Position numbers and translations under genes: made by a program. The notes beneath the pieces are model-generated. The model was not told the origin of the DNA. It saw only the letters and a program-made list of their open reading frames with translations, and did not search any database. Positions 1 through 11,300 of a stretch of 64,000 nucleotides of DNA are shown piece by piece. Where the stretch lies: assembly GCA_020746875.1 (NCBI GenBank), contig JAGTJL010000006.1:1116001-1180000 (forward strand), given 5' to 3'. Positions within the stretch are counted from its first letter, which is position 1. Every line of letters starts with the position of its first letter. Source of the stretch: Rhexocercosporidium sp. MPI-PUGE-AT-0058 (Eukaryota > Ascomycota > Leotiomycetes > Helotiales).

Positions 1-180
1 GACAGCTTCCATTCATGAACACGGCGTTTGATGGGACCAGTCAGAGAGTGTGTGTATTTTAGCCGCAGCCAACTCAACGTGCAGCAAAACCTCCAGGGGA
101 ATTAGAGGCCGAATGGCCTCCCATCAGTCTCGTACAATGTTGCGCATGCCATCACACTGTACACTGTGCCAGCAGATTCG
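1..180. other. Upstream flank of the NACHT gene
   Basis: No gene, RNA or repeat is recognisable here. The broken receptor gene on the + strand starts directly after it, so this is at most its 5' flank. Confidence 0.4.
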
Positions 181-3100
181 ATGGATCCTCTCACGGCTCT
201 TTCTCTCGCTAGTAGCATAATCCAGCTCATTGACTTCACTGTCGGGTAGTCTCGAATTGTCGCGGTATATACAAATCTGCAGATGGCGCACTCCCAGAAC
301 ACCAGGACCTCGAACTTGTCACCGAGGATCTCGTTCGTTTGAGCAAGCGGCAAGCGGCAACGTCATGGCCGAAGGCGAAGGACGAGACAGAGGAGGAGAA
401 GCATTTACATGCACTTTCAGATGCTTGTGTTAGGGTCACAAAGGAGTTGCTAGAGCGGCTGTCGAAGCATAAGGTTGCCACAGGATCCCCAGTACAAAGG
501 AAATGGAAGAGTTTCCGGGAAGCTCTGGAGACGGAGTGGAACAAGAAAGACTTGGAGGGACTTGCCACGAGGTTGGAGCAATTGAGGAGCGAGATGAGTT
601 TGCATGTCCTTGTTGCCTTCAAGTACAGACAACCTCAAATTCTCACAAAATCCCAACTGACTCGATCGCCAGAGAACAGTTTGACTTGGAAGCACTGCAG
701 AACGCTCGACGATTTGACTGGTTAGATTGCGATACAAAATACTTGATCAAAGGACTTTCCGAAACTCGAGCTGTCATTGAGAACAAACTGGATACATTGG
801 CTGCAGAAGAGCAACATGCCAAAACCCGGGAGGTGATTCTTCAGGCCTTGAGGCAATATATGGTGAAAGAGACGAAAAGGCCGAAACGGACTGACAAGCT
901 GAGAAACTTCGATATGATGAAGGAGGAGGACCTTTTGGTTGGGGATGATGTTGACTATAAAAGCCGGGCAGAGGAACACGTTCATCTCACATTTGAGGAG
1001 AGGAGAAAGCTTGAGCGCGAGAGAAAAATCCTAGAAGGTCAAATTGCAGTAGAGAGAAGACGAATACAATGCGAGGTGGAATTCAGACGAGCAATAATGG
1101 ATAGTTTGGCTTTCCCTACCATGGAGAGCAGACACTCATCTATATCGGACGCTCACGATAGCACGTTCGACTGGATACATGACGAGACATTGTCATCAGA
1201 TACTCCTTGGAGCAGTTTTCAGCACTGGCTTACAAAAGGTTCCGGAATTTACTGGATCAATGGGAAAGCGGCTCTGGGAAATCGACATTGATGCGCCACA
1301 TATTTCAACATCCCCGAACGTCTGAAATGCTCGCAAAGTGGGCTGGCCGTGAACACAGAGTGGTGATCACTCCAGGTTTCTTCTTTTGGAATAGTGGGAG
1401 TCCCGACCAATCATCGCAGCTTGGCTTATTGAGATCTCTTTTGCACAAAATCCTCTCCCATAACGAAAAGTTAATACCCGCAGTGTTTCCGGCTCGTTAT
1501 CAGGACTTTCCAAGCAGCTCTCTACTTGCAAATTACGAATTCGCTCATCTTATCAGCTCTGAAAAATGTCATCGCTGGACCATCACCGAGCTTAAGCAGG
1601 CATTTCAACGCTTGCTGAAAGAAGATGTGGGCCATATGTGCCTTTTCATCGATGGACTTGATGAATATTCTGGAGATCCCATGGATACCATATCGTGGTT
1701 TAAATCCACGATATCCCGAAAAATAAAAATCTGCATTTCGAGCCGGCCATGGATCATGTTTGAAGATGCATTTTCTTATTTCCCGCAACTGAAACTTCAA
1801 GATTTAACTACCGGCGACATTCGCAGTTATATCGATGATACACTTTGTGGCAATGAGAGAATGAAAATGCTTTACGTCTCAGAACCGTTAGAAGCGCCTA
1901 GGCTCGTGCAAGAAATCATATCGAAAGCGGCAGGTGTATTTTTGTGGGTCAGACTGGTCGTCACTTCTCTTCTTCGGGGCCTGCATAATCGAGATCGAAT
2001 CAAAGACTTGCAACTAAGACTAAGACTCCTCCCCGATGAGCTTGAATCACTATTTAGTTACATGCTTAAATTGGTTGAGCCAATCTACCTCCGAGAAGGG
2101 TCGCAGATTCTCCGGACCATGTTAACGTATCAGGAAATATCTGCCAAAGTTCAAAAAGAATACCCACAAGGGGAGGGTCTTTCTGCAATCGAGCTATCAT
2201 TTGCAACCGACACAGATGAATGTTCTGTGATCCAAAGTTCTGTTGAATTGATGAAGGATGCTGAGGTTGCAGAGCGGGTAGCAGATGTCGACTGCAGGCT
2301 GAAGGTGCGATGTGCCGGGCTTCTCGAAATTCCTAGTTACTGGCAACGTAACGATTGCCCCCACACTGGCCGAATCTATTCAACGCATATAGGGGGAGCT
2401 AGAGTACAGTGGCTTCACAGGACTGTTAAGGACTACTTGGAAACAGATGGTGGGAGAGAAATGCTTCGTCAGAACACACTTGTAGCCGATGGAGAAGAGT
2501 TCAGTCCCAGTCGAGTTCTTCTACTCTCGAGTGTACTTCATCTCAAGCGTTGGTACATGAACATACCAGTTGTCCATGGTGTACACCCTTTACCTGGTTT
2601 GGTTGCTCGCTCTATAACAAACGCCCACTACACCGAACGTGAGACGTCCCAATCGGATATTGAGATACTGGACGAACTCGATCGAGCCGTTCAATTACTC
2701 TACCAGCCTCCTGAAGGCCACTGGGTCAAAGCTCTATACCGGTTCGAAGGTCAGAATGATTTTGTTTCGCTGGCCGAGAAATATGAATTGAAGCACTATC
2801 TCTGCGACAAATTACTTGCAACTGCCCAGCAACCCTCCGGACTTTCTATCAACCCAAAGGAGCCGTATCTCAATTATCTCAGTTGGTCCAGGCAGACTGG
2901 TTCCACAAGATCCGATGGAGCGTCTCGTGCGTATCTCGCTAGAAATCGCCGGCTGGTAGAAATAATGGTGAGGAAAGGCTGCGATCCGAATGCTTCGTGC
3001 AAACGGGGTGTGTCGGGATGGCATAAATTTCTCTTAGCGCTCTTTCAACACGCACCACTTTCAGAGCAAGGTCATGACTGGGCATCTGTTGTAGAGCTAT

Positions 3101-3339
3101 TTCTCAGAAACAAAGCGGATCCGACATCACCAGTAACGGTAGATGAGAAAGAGCACACGCCCCGTGAGATTATCATCGATGCATTTGCTCGGAGTTTTCC
3201 TGAGGAGTGCAGATCTCTAATAAGGTTGCTTCCCCAGCAAACAGCTCTACCAGTATTGGCGGCTTCTAAGCAGTCTCAAGGGAAAGCAGGGTCATGGTTA
3301 GCCCGCAAATTCTCTCGACGCCGTGTCGATATGAAATGA
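181..3339 (+). pseudogene. NACHT/STAND NOD-like receptor, broken by three single-base frameshifts
   Basis: This is a fungal NLR-like protein: an N-terminal STAND-associated domain, a charged linker, a NACHT NTPase and a C-terminal helical region with weak ankyrin-like stretches. The family is linked to non-self recognition and heterokaryon incompatibility. Reading starts at the ATG at 181 (MDPLTALSLASSIIQLIDF, typical for the family) and meets a stop at 247. Homologous reading resumes one base off (IYKSADGALPEHQDLELVTE) and runs past 620. It shifts again between about 620 and 700, continues to 1268 (GIYWINGKA), and shifts a third time inside the P-loop, after which GSGKSTLMRH is read to the stop at 3339. 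Each shift equals loss of one base. The first sits in a G run (244-246) and the third at 1268-1271. A Walker B-like segment (CLFIDGLDEY) is near 1640. Either a pseudogene or a locus with assembly errors. The family call is secure; whether the gene works is not. Confidence 0.8.
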
Positions 3340-4040
3340 AACCAAATCATGACTCACTGGCTTACTACCGGCAGCTATATTGAGGGATGGCCGATAAAAC
3401 CTTGTAACTCTGCAAAAGACGCGGATTGGACCGTTTCGAAGGGGAATATGCCATGAAGAACGGGAGCGGCATACGTTGATGTGTTAGATTCAGGTAGCAA
3501 CAATCGCACATGAGGTGAGCTGTGGCTCTCAAGACACTTTGGGCTTTGTGTTAAGGTAATAGGTGCTAATGGGACTTGATTCACATGCCTCTTGAGACAT
3601 GATGATACACGAAGATCTTACGTGTTCTACTATAGTCCTGTCTCTTCGCAGAGATGTCAAAATCGCCAAGTCCCTCGGCCTCAGGATGCTTGCTCAACTA
3701 ATATGTCATCCAAGCCATCCTAAAGGCTGCATCAACATTGTTCTACGAAGTCACTGGCTGCGCAAGCATACCGAAGCATTAGGCTTCCTGCTGGAATTCA
3801 AGGATTCTAGTTGAATCTCTAGAATATTCGCAATTTACGCTCGGTTGAGGCATGACTTGTTGGCGACGAGGGAGCAATCCAGGGGCAGTAAAGATGATTT
3901 TTCGGAAGATGCCCTGGCCAGGTACTTCGGAGTACATGGGATGGCAAAGAGCCACGCGCTAGCGCCGAAAATGTATGAGTTGGTCTTTGCTCACAATTAT
4001 TTTTAGGCGAAAGGAAGCAGAGCCGATTTTGCAAGTGACT
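3340..4040. other. Intergenic, no gene recognised
   Basis: Short open frames on both strands (for example 3599-3814 +) show no recognisable domain, signal peptide or intron pattern. The region separates the 3' ends of the broken NLR gene (+) and the LysM pseudogene (-). Confidence 0.4.
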
Positions 4041-4588
4041 CTACTGTACATCTCCCACATTGACAGCATCTGGGTTCTTGATCTATGGATATGTGGCTAA
4101 AAGAGCAGACAGCGCAATCCCCAGCTTCTCCTTGGCGATAATGATCAATGTATCGCTAGCGACGACAGTCGCGTCTTGGCCGTTCCATTTGAGCATGTGG
4201 CAGTTGGTTCGGGGAGAGGTTTCGCGGCGGGCGAAGCGCAATTTCGTATTTGGAGTCTTTGATAACATCGCCTGCCTTGATGAATCTTGGGTTGATGATT
4301 TGCGTGTTGAGGAATTGAATTCTGAAGCCAAACCTAGCAATTGATTTTGGCTCATATACCGGAGAAATAGTTGAAAATGAAAGATATACAGTCGTTTTCA
4401 AGGAGGGAGGTCATCTCAAGGTAAGGTAGGACGTATTGGTCAAGTGTTACATTTGCAGATTTGGCGATATTGGCGAGAGTATCACCAGCTTTGACAGTCT
4501 GGCTTGATACTATATTGCATTTCGCACCGGTTTGTGCAAGAGCCGGGATAGAACAGAGAACCATCGAACAGATAGTCGAGGAGCGCAT
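4041..4588 (-). pseudogene. Secreted two-LysM protein (LysM effector type), decayed
   Basis: LysM effectors are secreted, bind chitin oligomers and, in plant-associated fungi, mask chitin from the host. The frame starts at 4588 with a hydrophobic signal peptide (SMVLCSIPALAQ) followed by a first LysM core (VKAGDTLANIAKSANVTLDQ). That module continues in another frame near 4320 (LNTQIINPRFIKAGDVIK). A Pro/Cys/Thr linker and the second LysM core (DTLIIIAKEKLGIALSALLA) follow in two further frames. Breaks seen: the intron donor at 4436-4435 reads AT instead of GT, with its acceptor at 4322; two one-base losses lie around 4235-4250 and 4168-4180; a stop at 4083-4085 replaces a codon that is usually Gln in relatives (C-to-T, as RIP would cause); and a second stop lies at 4041. 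The protein would be about 150-160 residues with two LysM modules. I am confident of the family and that this copy is not a normal gene. Confidence 0.75.
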
Positions 4589-5769
4589 TATGATCGAGAG
4601 TGTCTAATGTAGTGATTGGAATGAGTGTCGACGCGGTCTACGTAAGAGCTGCCAGAGCCAATTATGAAGTGAAGATGAACAACAAAAAAGCCATACGGGA
4701 TGATCAACCGCTACTAATGTTGAAAAATCGTTTGCATGCACGGAATAAAGTTCGGAGCTTGCCCTAATCGGTGAACTTCAATCTTGAAGAATCGTTTTTG
4801 ACTTTGGGCAGTAGTACCTAGTATAAAGTTATCAGGCCCAAAATCGCCAACAACAACCCAAGCTGATTCGTTAACGTGTTTCTAGAAACAGATCCACAGG
4901 TTTCCTCTACTTCCGCTCGAGCGTGGTGATGTTGATTTTCTTAGATGCGATTGGTTCGGTTACAAACTTTCTGCACAAACTAATTAAGGCCTTAAGCGAT
5001 TTCGGTCCAGCGAGGTAAACATTATTATTTCAGGTTCATGTGAGACTAGTCCATGAAGAGGATTTAGAGCGAACCGGTGCTTTTTTTTTTGCCGATCTCA
5101 AAATGCGCGGCCTTCGAGCATGCGATTAAGCAAACTAGGATGCATCTCGTGCTAGGACTGATGGGTTCTCGAACCCAGTGACCAGTGGATTTGACGCAAC
5201 AACAAGCGATCTTGGATCATTTGTTGCCTTGGAGCTTTCTCGGAATGATTTAATGTTCGTTTGCCTGCTAGTCATCACATCTTGCTAGGCTGCTATGACA
5301 CGCCCAAAGCCCTGGCAAGGCGGTTAGAAGTCGTCGAAAGCCAGTAGCCAATCAGACATCGCTTGTGCAACTGCAAACAGACAGGCATCGCTGGCAAGGC
5401 TGAACCACACATATGCATTCTATCTACTTCATTCGACGCGCACATAGACCTATGAGGTAGCAAAATAATTTATTACAGCATTTATTGGGCTTTGAAATTG
5501 GTTACTTGTTTAGCTTGGTTCTAGTCCTTCACTTCGCTTCATCCGTCCTTTGTACTGTACTTTGCTTTGCGTTCTCCCCACCGTCCACCTGCGCCTCATT
5601 CATGACTCTGCCAGAATTTTGACTTCATACAGGCTGGCCACGATAGGAGGGAAAGACTCATAGACGAGCATTTGGTCATACAACCCCGCTTTCAATCCTA
5701 CTTGTTTTGTAGCACCTGGATCGGATCTGCCAAATTAGGCAACCAGCGTCAGCCTCAGCCTCAGTCTGT
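4589..5769. other. Long intergenic region upstream of the RBR gene
   Basis: About 1.2 kb without a supported gene. It holds a T9 tract near 5082-5090 and, nearer 5769, pyrimidine-rich sequence typical of a fungal promoter and leader for the RBR ligase gene. No RNA gene or repeat was recognised. Confidence 0.4.
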
Positions 5770-7764
5770 TTGTTCCCCGTTACCGTTATGGATAACCCAC
5801 CCTTCCATAGGAGTGAAAGCCAAGTGAATGGCAGCCTTCCACATCCACATCCACCTCCTCCTAGGTCTCGAATGGATCTCGATGAAATGCTCAACTACAA
5901 TTACGCCGAATCATTGTCGAGTGGACCATCGCTACTAGGCTACAACCAGAATTCGAATGTTCCTAGCAACTATCAAAATACCTATAACTCGTTTACAGAT
6001 CGCTCTGTAAATGGGCATGGTCATGTGTATCATTCACCATACACTCCAGGTCGACATCCAATCCCACACCATAATTCCCGGTCTTCACCATCCAGTAGGA
6101 GCCAAGCTAGACAACTACCTGAACCCCCACCATTTATTCACCGTACCGAATTTGGTTCACAAGGGTTAGGTGACGCTTCGCGCCGCTTGAACTATCCGTC
6201 ACAGTACCATCAATCTGCTCCACACTACCACTATCGGCCTGACTACGCCATGAGTCACGGGTTTCCAGGCACTTATAATTCATGTATGTTATCACGATTC
6301 TTGAGTTCATTCCAAAGTTACACCTTAATTCACAACATGGCTTGCTCTGCTTTTCAGCGCTTCGGGGAGCGTCTCCGAACTGTATTTCGACGACCTATAT
6401 TGACGAAGCAAACAGACCTGCAAGCTCCACCTCCGCCTCCACCTCCACTAGCCCCTACAATGGCAGAACAAGCTCAATATGCGATCGCATTTGAAAATCA
6501 TGTCCTTCCTCCTGGTGTACCTGGTTATGTTCCCCAATATACTCCGACCCAGCAGCAGCCCGCCGTTCCACCACCGGCCAATATCCCACCACCACTGAAG
6601 ACGTGTAGTATATGCCTAGAACAGATGGATGAAAAGCAGTCCAATTTTCCATTTCAATGCCCGCAGTGTAGTACCTCTCAGTACTGTGCTACATGCTTGA
6701 AAGGCTGGTTTATGGATGCTTGCAAGGACGAGTCTAAAATGCCTCCGAAGTGCTGTACTATCATACCATTGTCTGTGGTGAAGAAGACGGTGACAGTTGA
6801 ACAGGTATGTCATTCCGGTCCCTAGAAAGAGCTACACGTACTGACATACATGAGATGAACCTGTACAAAGCCAAGTTCGAGGAATGGATGACTCCCAACA
6901 AGTTATATTGTCCAGTTCGAACTTGTTCGGCTTTCATTCCACCCCGAATATTCAAGAAGCCAATAAAGAACTCTCCCATTGAGGTTGGAAATTCAACTGC
7001 CAATGAAGGAGGTTTAACAGAGACAGATTCTCAAGCTACACCTGCAGTCGAAGTAAAGATCAATGCCGCATGTCCGAAATGCAATGTTCAAGTCTGCACG
7101 AAATGTCGCGCTCTAGCCCATGATGGAGCATGTGTAGAAGGGTTAAATTTGGATTTAGCTGAATTGCTCAAGAAATGGAAGGTTAAGCAATGTCCTAGAT
7201 GTCGGACTGGAATCCGTAAAGTATACGGCTGTTCCCACATCAAGTAAGTCCACAAATATCACTCCTAGAAATCCAAAACCCCAAGAAATGTCAGCAGCTA
7301 ATTCATCTAGATGCCGATGCGGTGCTCATTTCTGCTGGGAGTGCCTGCAACCTGTCGACGAGTGTGGAGGGGGCTGCGACGACGATTCACAAGGAGAATC
7401 CGCTATCGAGTCAGACGACATCGACGGCTTAGCAGGCTATTTCGATGGCGACGGTCACGAATTTGGTCCTGAGCCAGATAATGAGTTTTCTGTCGATTGG
7501 AACTGTCCGCATGAATTTGATTCACCTCGCTCTCCTCTCCCAGAAGAGGCGGAGTGTTCTCTATGCTTTCGGGCTGTCAGGGAGATGGGTTGCGATGCGC
7601 CCGAGAAAGTGCAGGGGCAGGATGAGGATGCCAAGAAGGATGGGGGAGAAAGAGCTGATGTTGTCCATGCAATGAAGGCATGGCAATGCTATAGCTGCGC
7701 AATGATTCTCTGCGGCGATTGTAAGGAAACCACAGAAGCCGATCCGGATCATTCTGGATCTTGA
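5770..7764 (+). CDS. RING-between-RING (RBR) E3 ubiquitin ligase
   Basis: Exons 5770-6804, 6855-7243 and 7311-7764 give about 625 residues. RBR ligases take ubiquitin from E2 onto a RING2 cysteine before passing it to substrate. The N-terminal ~270 residues are low-complexity (Pro, Ser, Asn, His). RING1 starts at about C279 (CSICLEQM) with paired Cys up to about residue 325. The IBR has CPVRTC and CPKCNVQVCTKC. RING2 is CPRCRTGIRKVYGCSHIK joined across intron 2 to CRCGAHFCWEC; by analogy with other RBRs the Cys of YGCSH (about residue 471) is catalytic. A Cys-rich tail follows (CSLCF, CYSCAMILCGDC). Both introns have GT-AG ends and good branch sites. The first exon also contains an intron-like stretch (6284-6415, 132 nt, in frame), so the linker may be alternatively spliced. 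The start could instead be the ATG at 5788. Substrate is unknown. Confidence 0.88.
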
Positions 7765-8323
7765 GCCGCTGACGGAACAGACGCCAAAGAACGGCTTTAA
7801 TGACTACAGCTCCAGCACTCGGTGGAAATGGGAGAGAGCGTTGTGTTTTTGAATTTATGGGGAGTTATGGCGTTTCTGGACGGGCGGATAACGGGGTTAC
7901 AGCAGAGATAAATGGCGTTTCAGAGGAATATCCGAGCTATCATGGCTCCGCTTTCCCTTTTGCTTGTTCTTCTATCTCAGAGTTTTCACTGCATAGGTCT
8001 GGTACAGTATGTTTGCTTTGCAAAAAGTTTTCTTGAATTCCTTGAGCACATCTTGCCTTGAGAGTATGGGGGCAGTTTTAGCTGAGCTCAACAGTCACTC
8101 ATCTGTTTGTTGATAGGAGGCCAGGAAACCGAGCTGGTGACTGCGTGATTCAAAGGATAAAGAGGGCGAGTTTTGGGAGCAAAGTATTAAACGGTCCACT
8201 TGAGGTCAGCAAGGTGTGCAGGTATGGTGCGGTATTATATTTTATCAAGGCACAGTGGTTGTACAGGGTATTTCTCTATCCACACAATTATACAGTATAA
8301 ATAGTTGGTCGTACAAGCGGAGA
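7765..8323. other. Convergent 3' region between the RBR and PPR genes
   Basis: The two flanking genes end toward each other. Only short unsupported open frames are present (for example 7800-8036). It probably holds both 3' UTRs. Confidence 0.45.
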
Positions 8324-11300
8324 TCACCATCGCTCCTCCTCGTCCTCTGACGCTTTTTCTTCCATTCCCAGTCCCTCGCTGCCTATGTCCCATATCTTCT
8401 CGAGCCCACCATCCGCATACTCATCCACTTCCGCGTCCACCTCGACTACCTTAACAGTTGTCTCCTCCAACTTCCCTTTCAAATCCTCCTTGAAATGTTC
8501 ATCTACTACAGCAGGACTAACATCTTCCCTCCTCATCGCCTCAATTAGCGCTCTCCGGTTCTGAATCCTACCCAGGGCATTCAGCGTATATTCATCAGCT
8601 GACAAGCCAGCTTGTTCCAATCTTCTCAGCACATCGACCGTCATGGCAGTATCTTGCATATGGGCGTATCCTGTAGCGAGCGTGTTCCACGTAACTAGGC
8701 TCGGTTCGATGCCCCGTTCCCGCATCATGGTGAGGACCTTTTCCGCAGCGCGGGGCTGGTGCTGGTCCATGAATATCTTGAGAAGAATGGACCATGTGTA
8801 GACATCTGGCTTTGGGGGTATTAGGATGAGTGGTGTGAGGGCGTTCGCTTCAGCGTCTGGCTCGAGCAGTCCAATGAAAGGTTCGGGATTGTCATTGTCT
8901 AGAATGAATGACTCGGGAATGGTGGCGTCTGGAGTGGGTGGTAATGGTGATTCTGCATGTAGACTCTTGTCTGGATTAGGTGGCTTAGGGGTTGCACCTT
9001 CTGGATTGACTGGCAGCTGTAACTCGGCCTGTACACCGTCTTCCGGATTTAATGAAGCAGCAATAGCATCTTCTGAAGTGAGCGGGAATTGTGAGTCAGC
9101 GCCGGCGATCACTTCTGGCTCAGCCTCGATATCCTCAGTCCCACCCAGTACCGATTGCTGGGATGGAACAGAAAGCATGTCTCCAATGAGATTTGAGCAT
9201 TCTGCAAACAGTCCAGGGAACTTGCCGAAAGCCATCAGAACCAAGTTCCATACATGTGTCGTTTGTGTCAAAGAAGCGACAACTGGGTCGTTCTGGAGCA
9301 CCAATCCGCGAAAATGCTCATAGAATTGCATCGCGAGGTACGACGACTGCACATCGTTAAGGAACCCTGTAATCATAACGACCAGAGTTGATGCCGGGGG
9401 TTCCCGCAAATGGTCTTGCGAGCCATTCGTAGGACCATCAACGGCTGCTTTGACGAGATCAGGGTATCTTTCCGAGAAGTCAGGGATGATTTGAGCCAAA
9501 GGTCCAACATGAAAATGTTCACAGTATACTTGAATCAGACGCCCGAAAACGGGCTCTTGCTGCCCCATCGACTCTCCGCTCTTCTTGGATGTTTGTCGTT
9601 CCTGCCGATGTAGAAGGAGGATTGCGTGCAGGATATCTGTGACAACCAGGTCGTTCCTAATTCCATTCTGACGCACATAACCCATGACAGTTTTGATAGC
9701 AGAAGGGTCCATCCTCAACTTTGAATCGTTCAAAAGGATCGAGTATGTATAGGCATCTGGTACAGGGCCATTTTCAATCATCATTTCGTGAATTTGCCAA
9801 GCCGTTTCGTGGTCCCCAACATCCACTGAGCTTTTCATCAAGATGTTATATGTGATGATGTTAGGTTCAGCGCCTGCCTCCAGAACAAATCGAAATATTT
9901 CGGTTGCTGTAATCGGCGGATCACCACCTTCCTTGGCTAGAATTTTTTGATGGGCCCGTTGGAGTAAGGTTGAACACAAGCTCAACATTTTCGGTGAATT
10001 GAAGTCACATCCTCGATCCTTGAGTCTCTGCAGAATCTCGCACGCGATCTTGATTTCTCCTCGTTTTGCAAGGCCACTTGCAAATTGAAGAAGAGTGTTC
10101 TCATGCATGGGGTGATCAACCGCAACCAGGCTCCGATAAATATTTTTCATAACCCACCCCCGTTTCAACCGTAGCACTCGCCCCGTGCTGAGCTTCCATT
10201 CTCGTTCATCAAAGCAAATCATGTGCAGTAAACGGTACAGTGTCCGCTGTAATAGATGAATATGGCCCGCTGGCGCTTCCGTTAGAAAGAAACGGATTGC
10301 TTTCGACAACGCTATGAGGAATTCTGCTCCGTATGAATATCGGTTGTAACTATAATGGCTGACAACAAAGTCGAGGCTATCAGAGACAGCATAGCCAGCA
10401 GGGTACGGCGACATGAATGTTGCCTCAAGGACGGAAAGAGCCTGACTTGGATAGTCTTCTAATGTTGCAAGCATGATGTCTGGCCATATTTGTTTTCGCT
10501 GAGATGCGGACAACTTTATCCATCTATCCCGAATCTGTTCTGAAGATCTGCCTCTGATCAGACCCTGTATGAAAGATCGAGAGACTCGAGCATTTTTATA
10601 AGTGACAACCCTTGACCTGACTCGGCCCTTTATCGCTTCGTCGTAGCGAGCATTGAGCATTGCAAAGCGCCAATTCCAAGATGAAGAGAAATTGAATTGG
10701 CCGAAGTCTCCTTCTGGTGCCACTCTGACAAATTTGAACCGTGGTTTCCTGTTTCCTCTCACTTGCATTCGGCTCTTGGCGTGACGGGTTTTCCGTTTCA
10801 GACCGCTCCAGAGCCTTTGCTGCTGCTGGATCCTTTCCAACTGGGGCTTCGCAAACCAAGCTTCCTTCAAGAGGAGCTTTAGTTGCCATGTTCTCCGAAT
10901 TGAAATTCCAGAGTTGGGTGTTGGAGAGTGTGACAATGCGGTACTGAAGTGAGGTGGCTCAGGCTCGGGTGCTTTAATTCCCCCGTGGACTTTTCTGATA
11001 GAAATCTCAGAGCTCCCAGAGAGGTCCTCCTTCAGCCTGGGAGTACTGAAGTGACGCAACTCAGGCTCAGCTGGCTTGAGTTTCCCGTGGACTCTTCTGA
11101 TAGGAAGCTCGGAGCTCTCACGGAGGCTCTCCTTCACCCTGGTACTAGGGAGTTGACGGAATTCCAGCCCAGGTTCATCTGTATCCCCCTCTGTTCTTCC
11201 CACAGCAGAAACCGAGCGCTTTGGAGGGTCATCCTCAACCATTGCAAAGGTGAATCGCGGCAATCTCAGCTCAGGTCCTTCTACATCTTCGTCTACTTGT

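Noticed and set aside
4322..4436. Second AT-type intron donor (LysM gene) as support for a general AT intron class
   Set aside because: Its acceptor is AG, not AC, and the gene is otherwise decayed, so a mutated GT donor is the simpler reading.
5125..5175. tRNA-like T-arm (GGGTTC...GAACCC hairpin)
   Set aside because: The short stem-loop lacks a matching anticodon arm, D-arm and acceptor stem on either strand.
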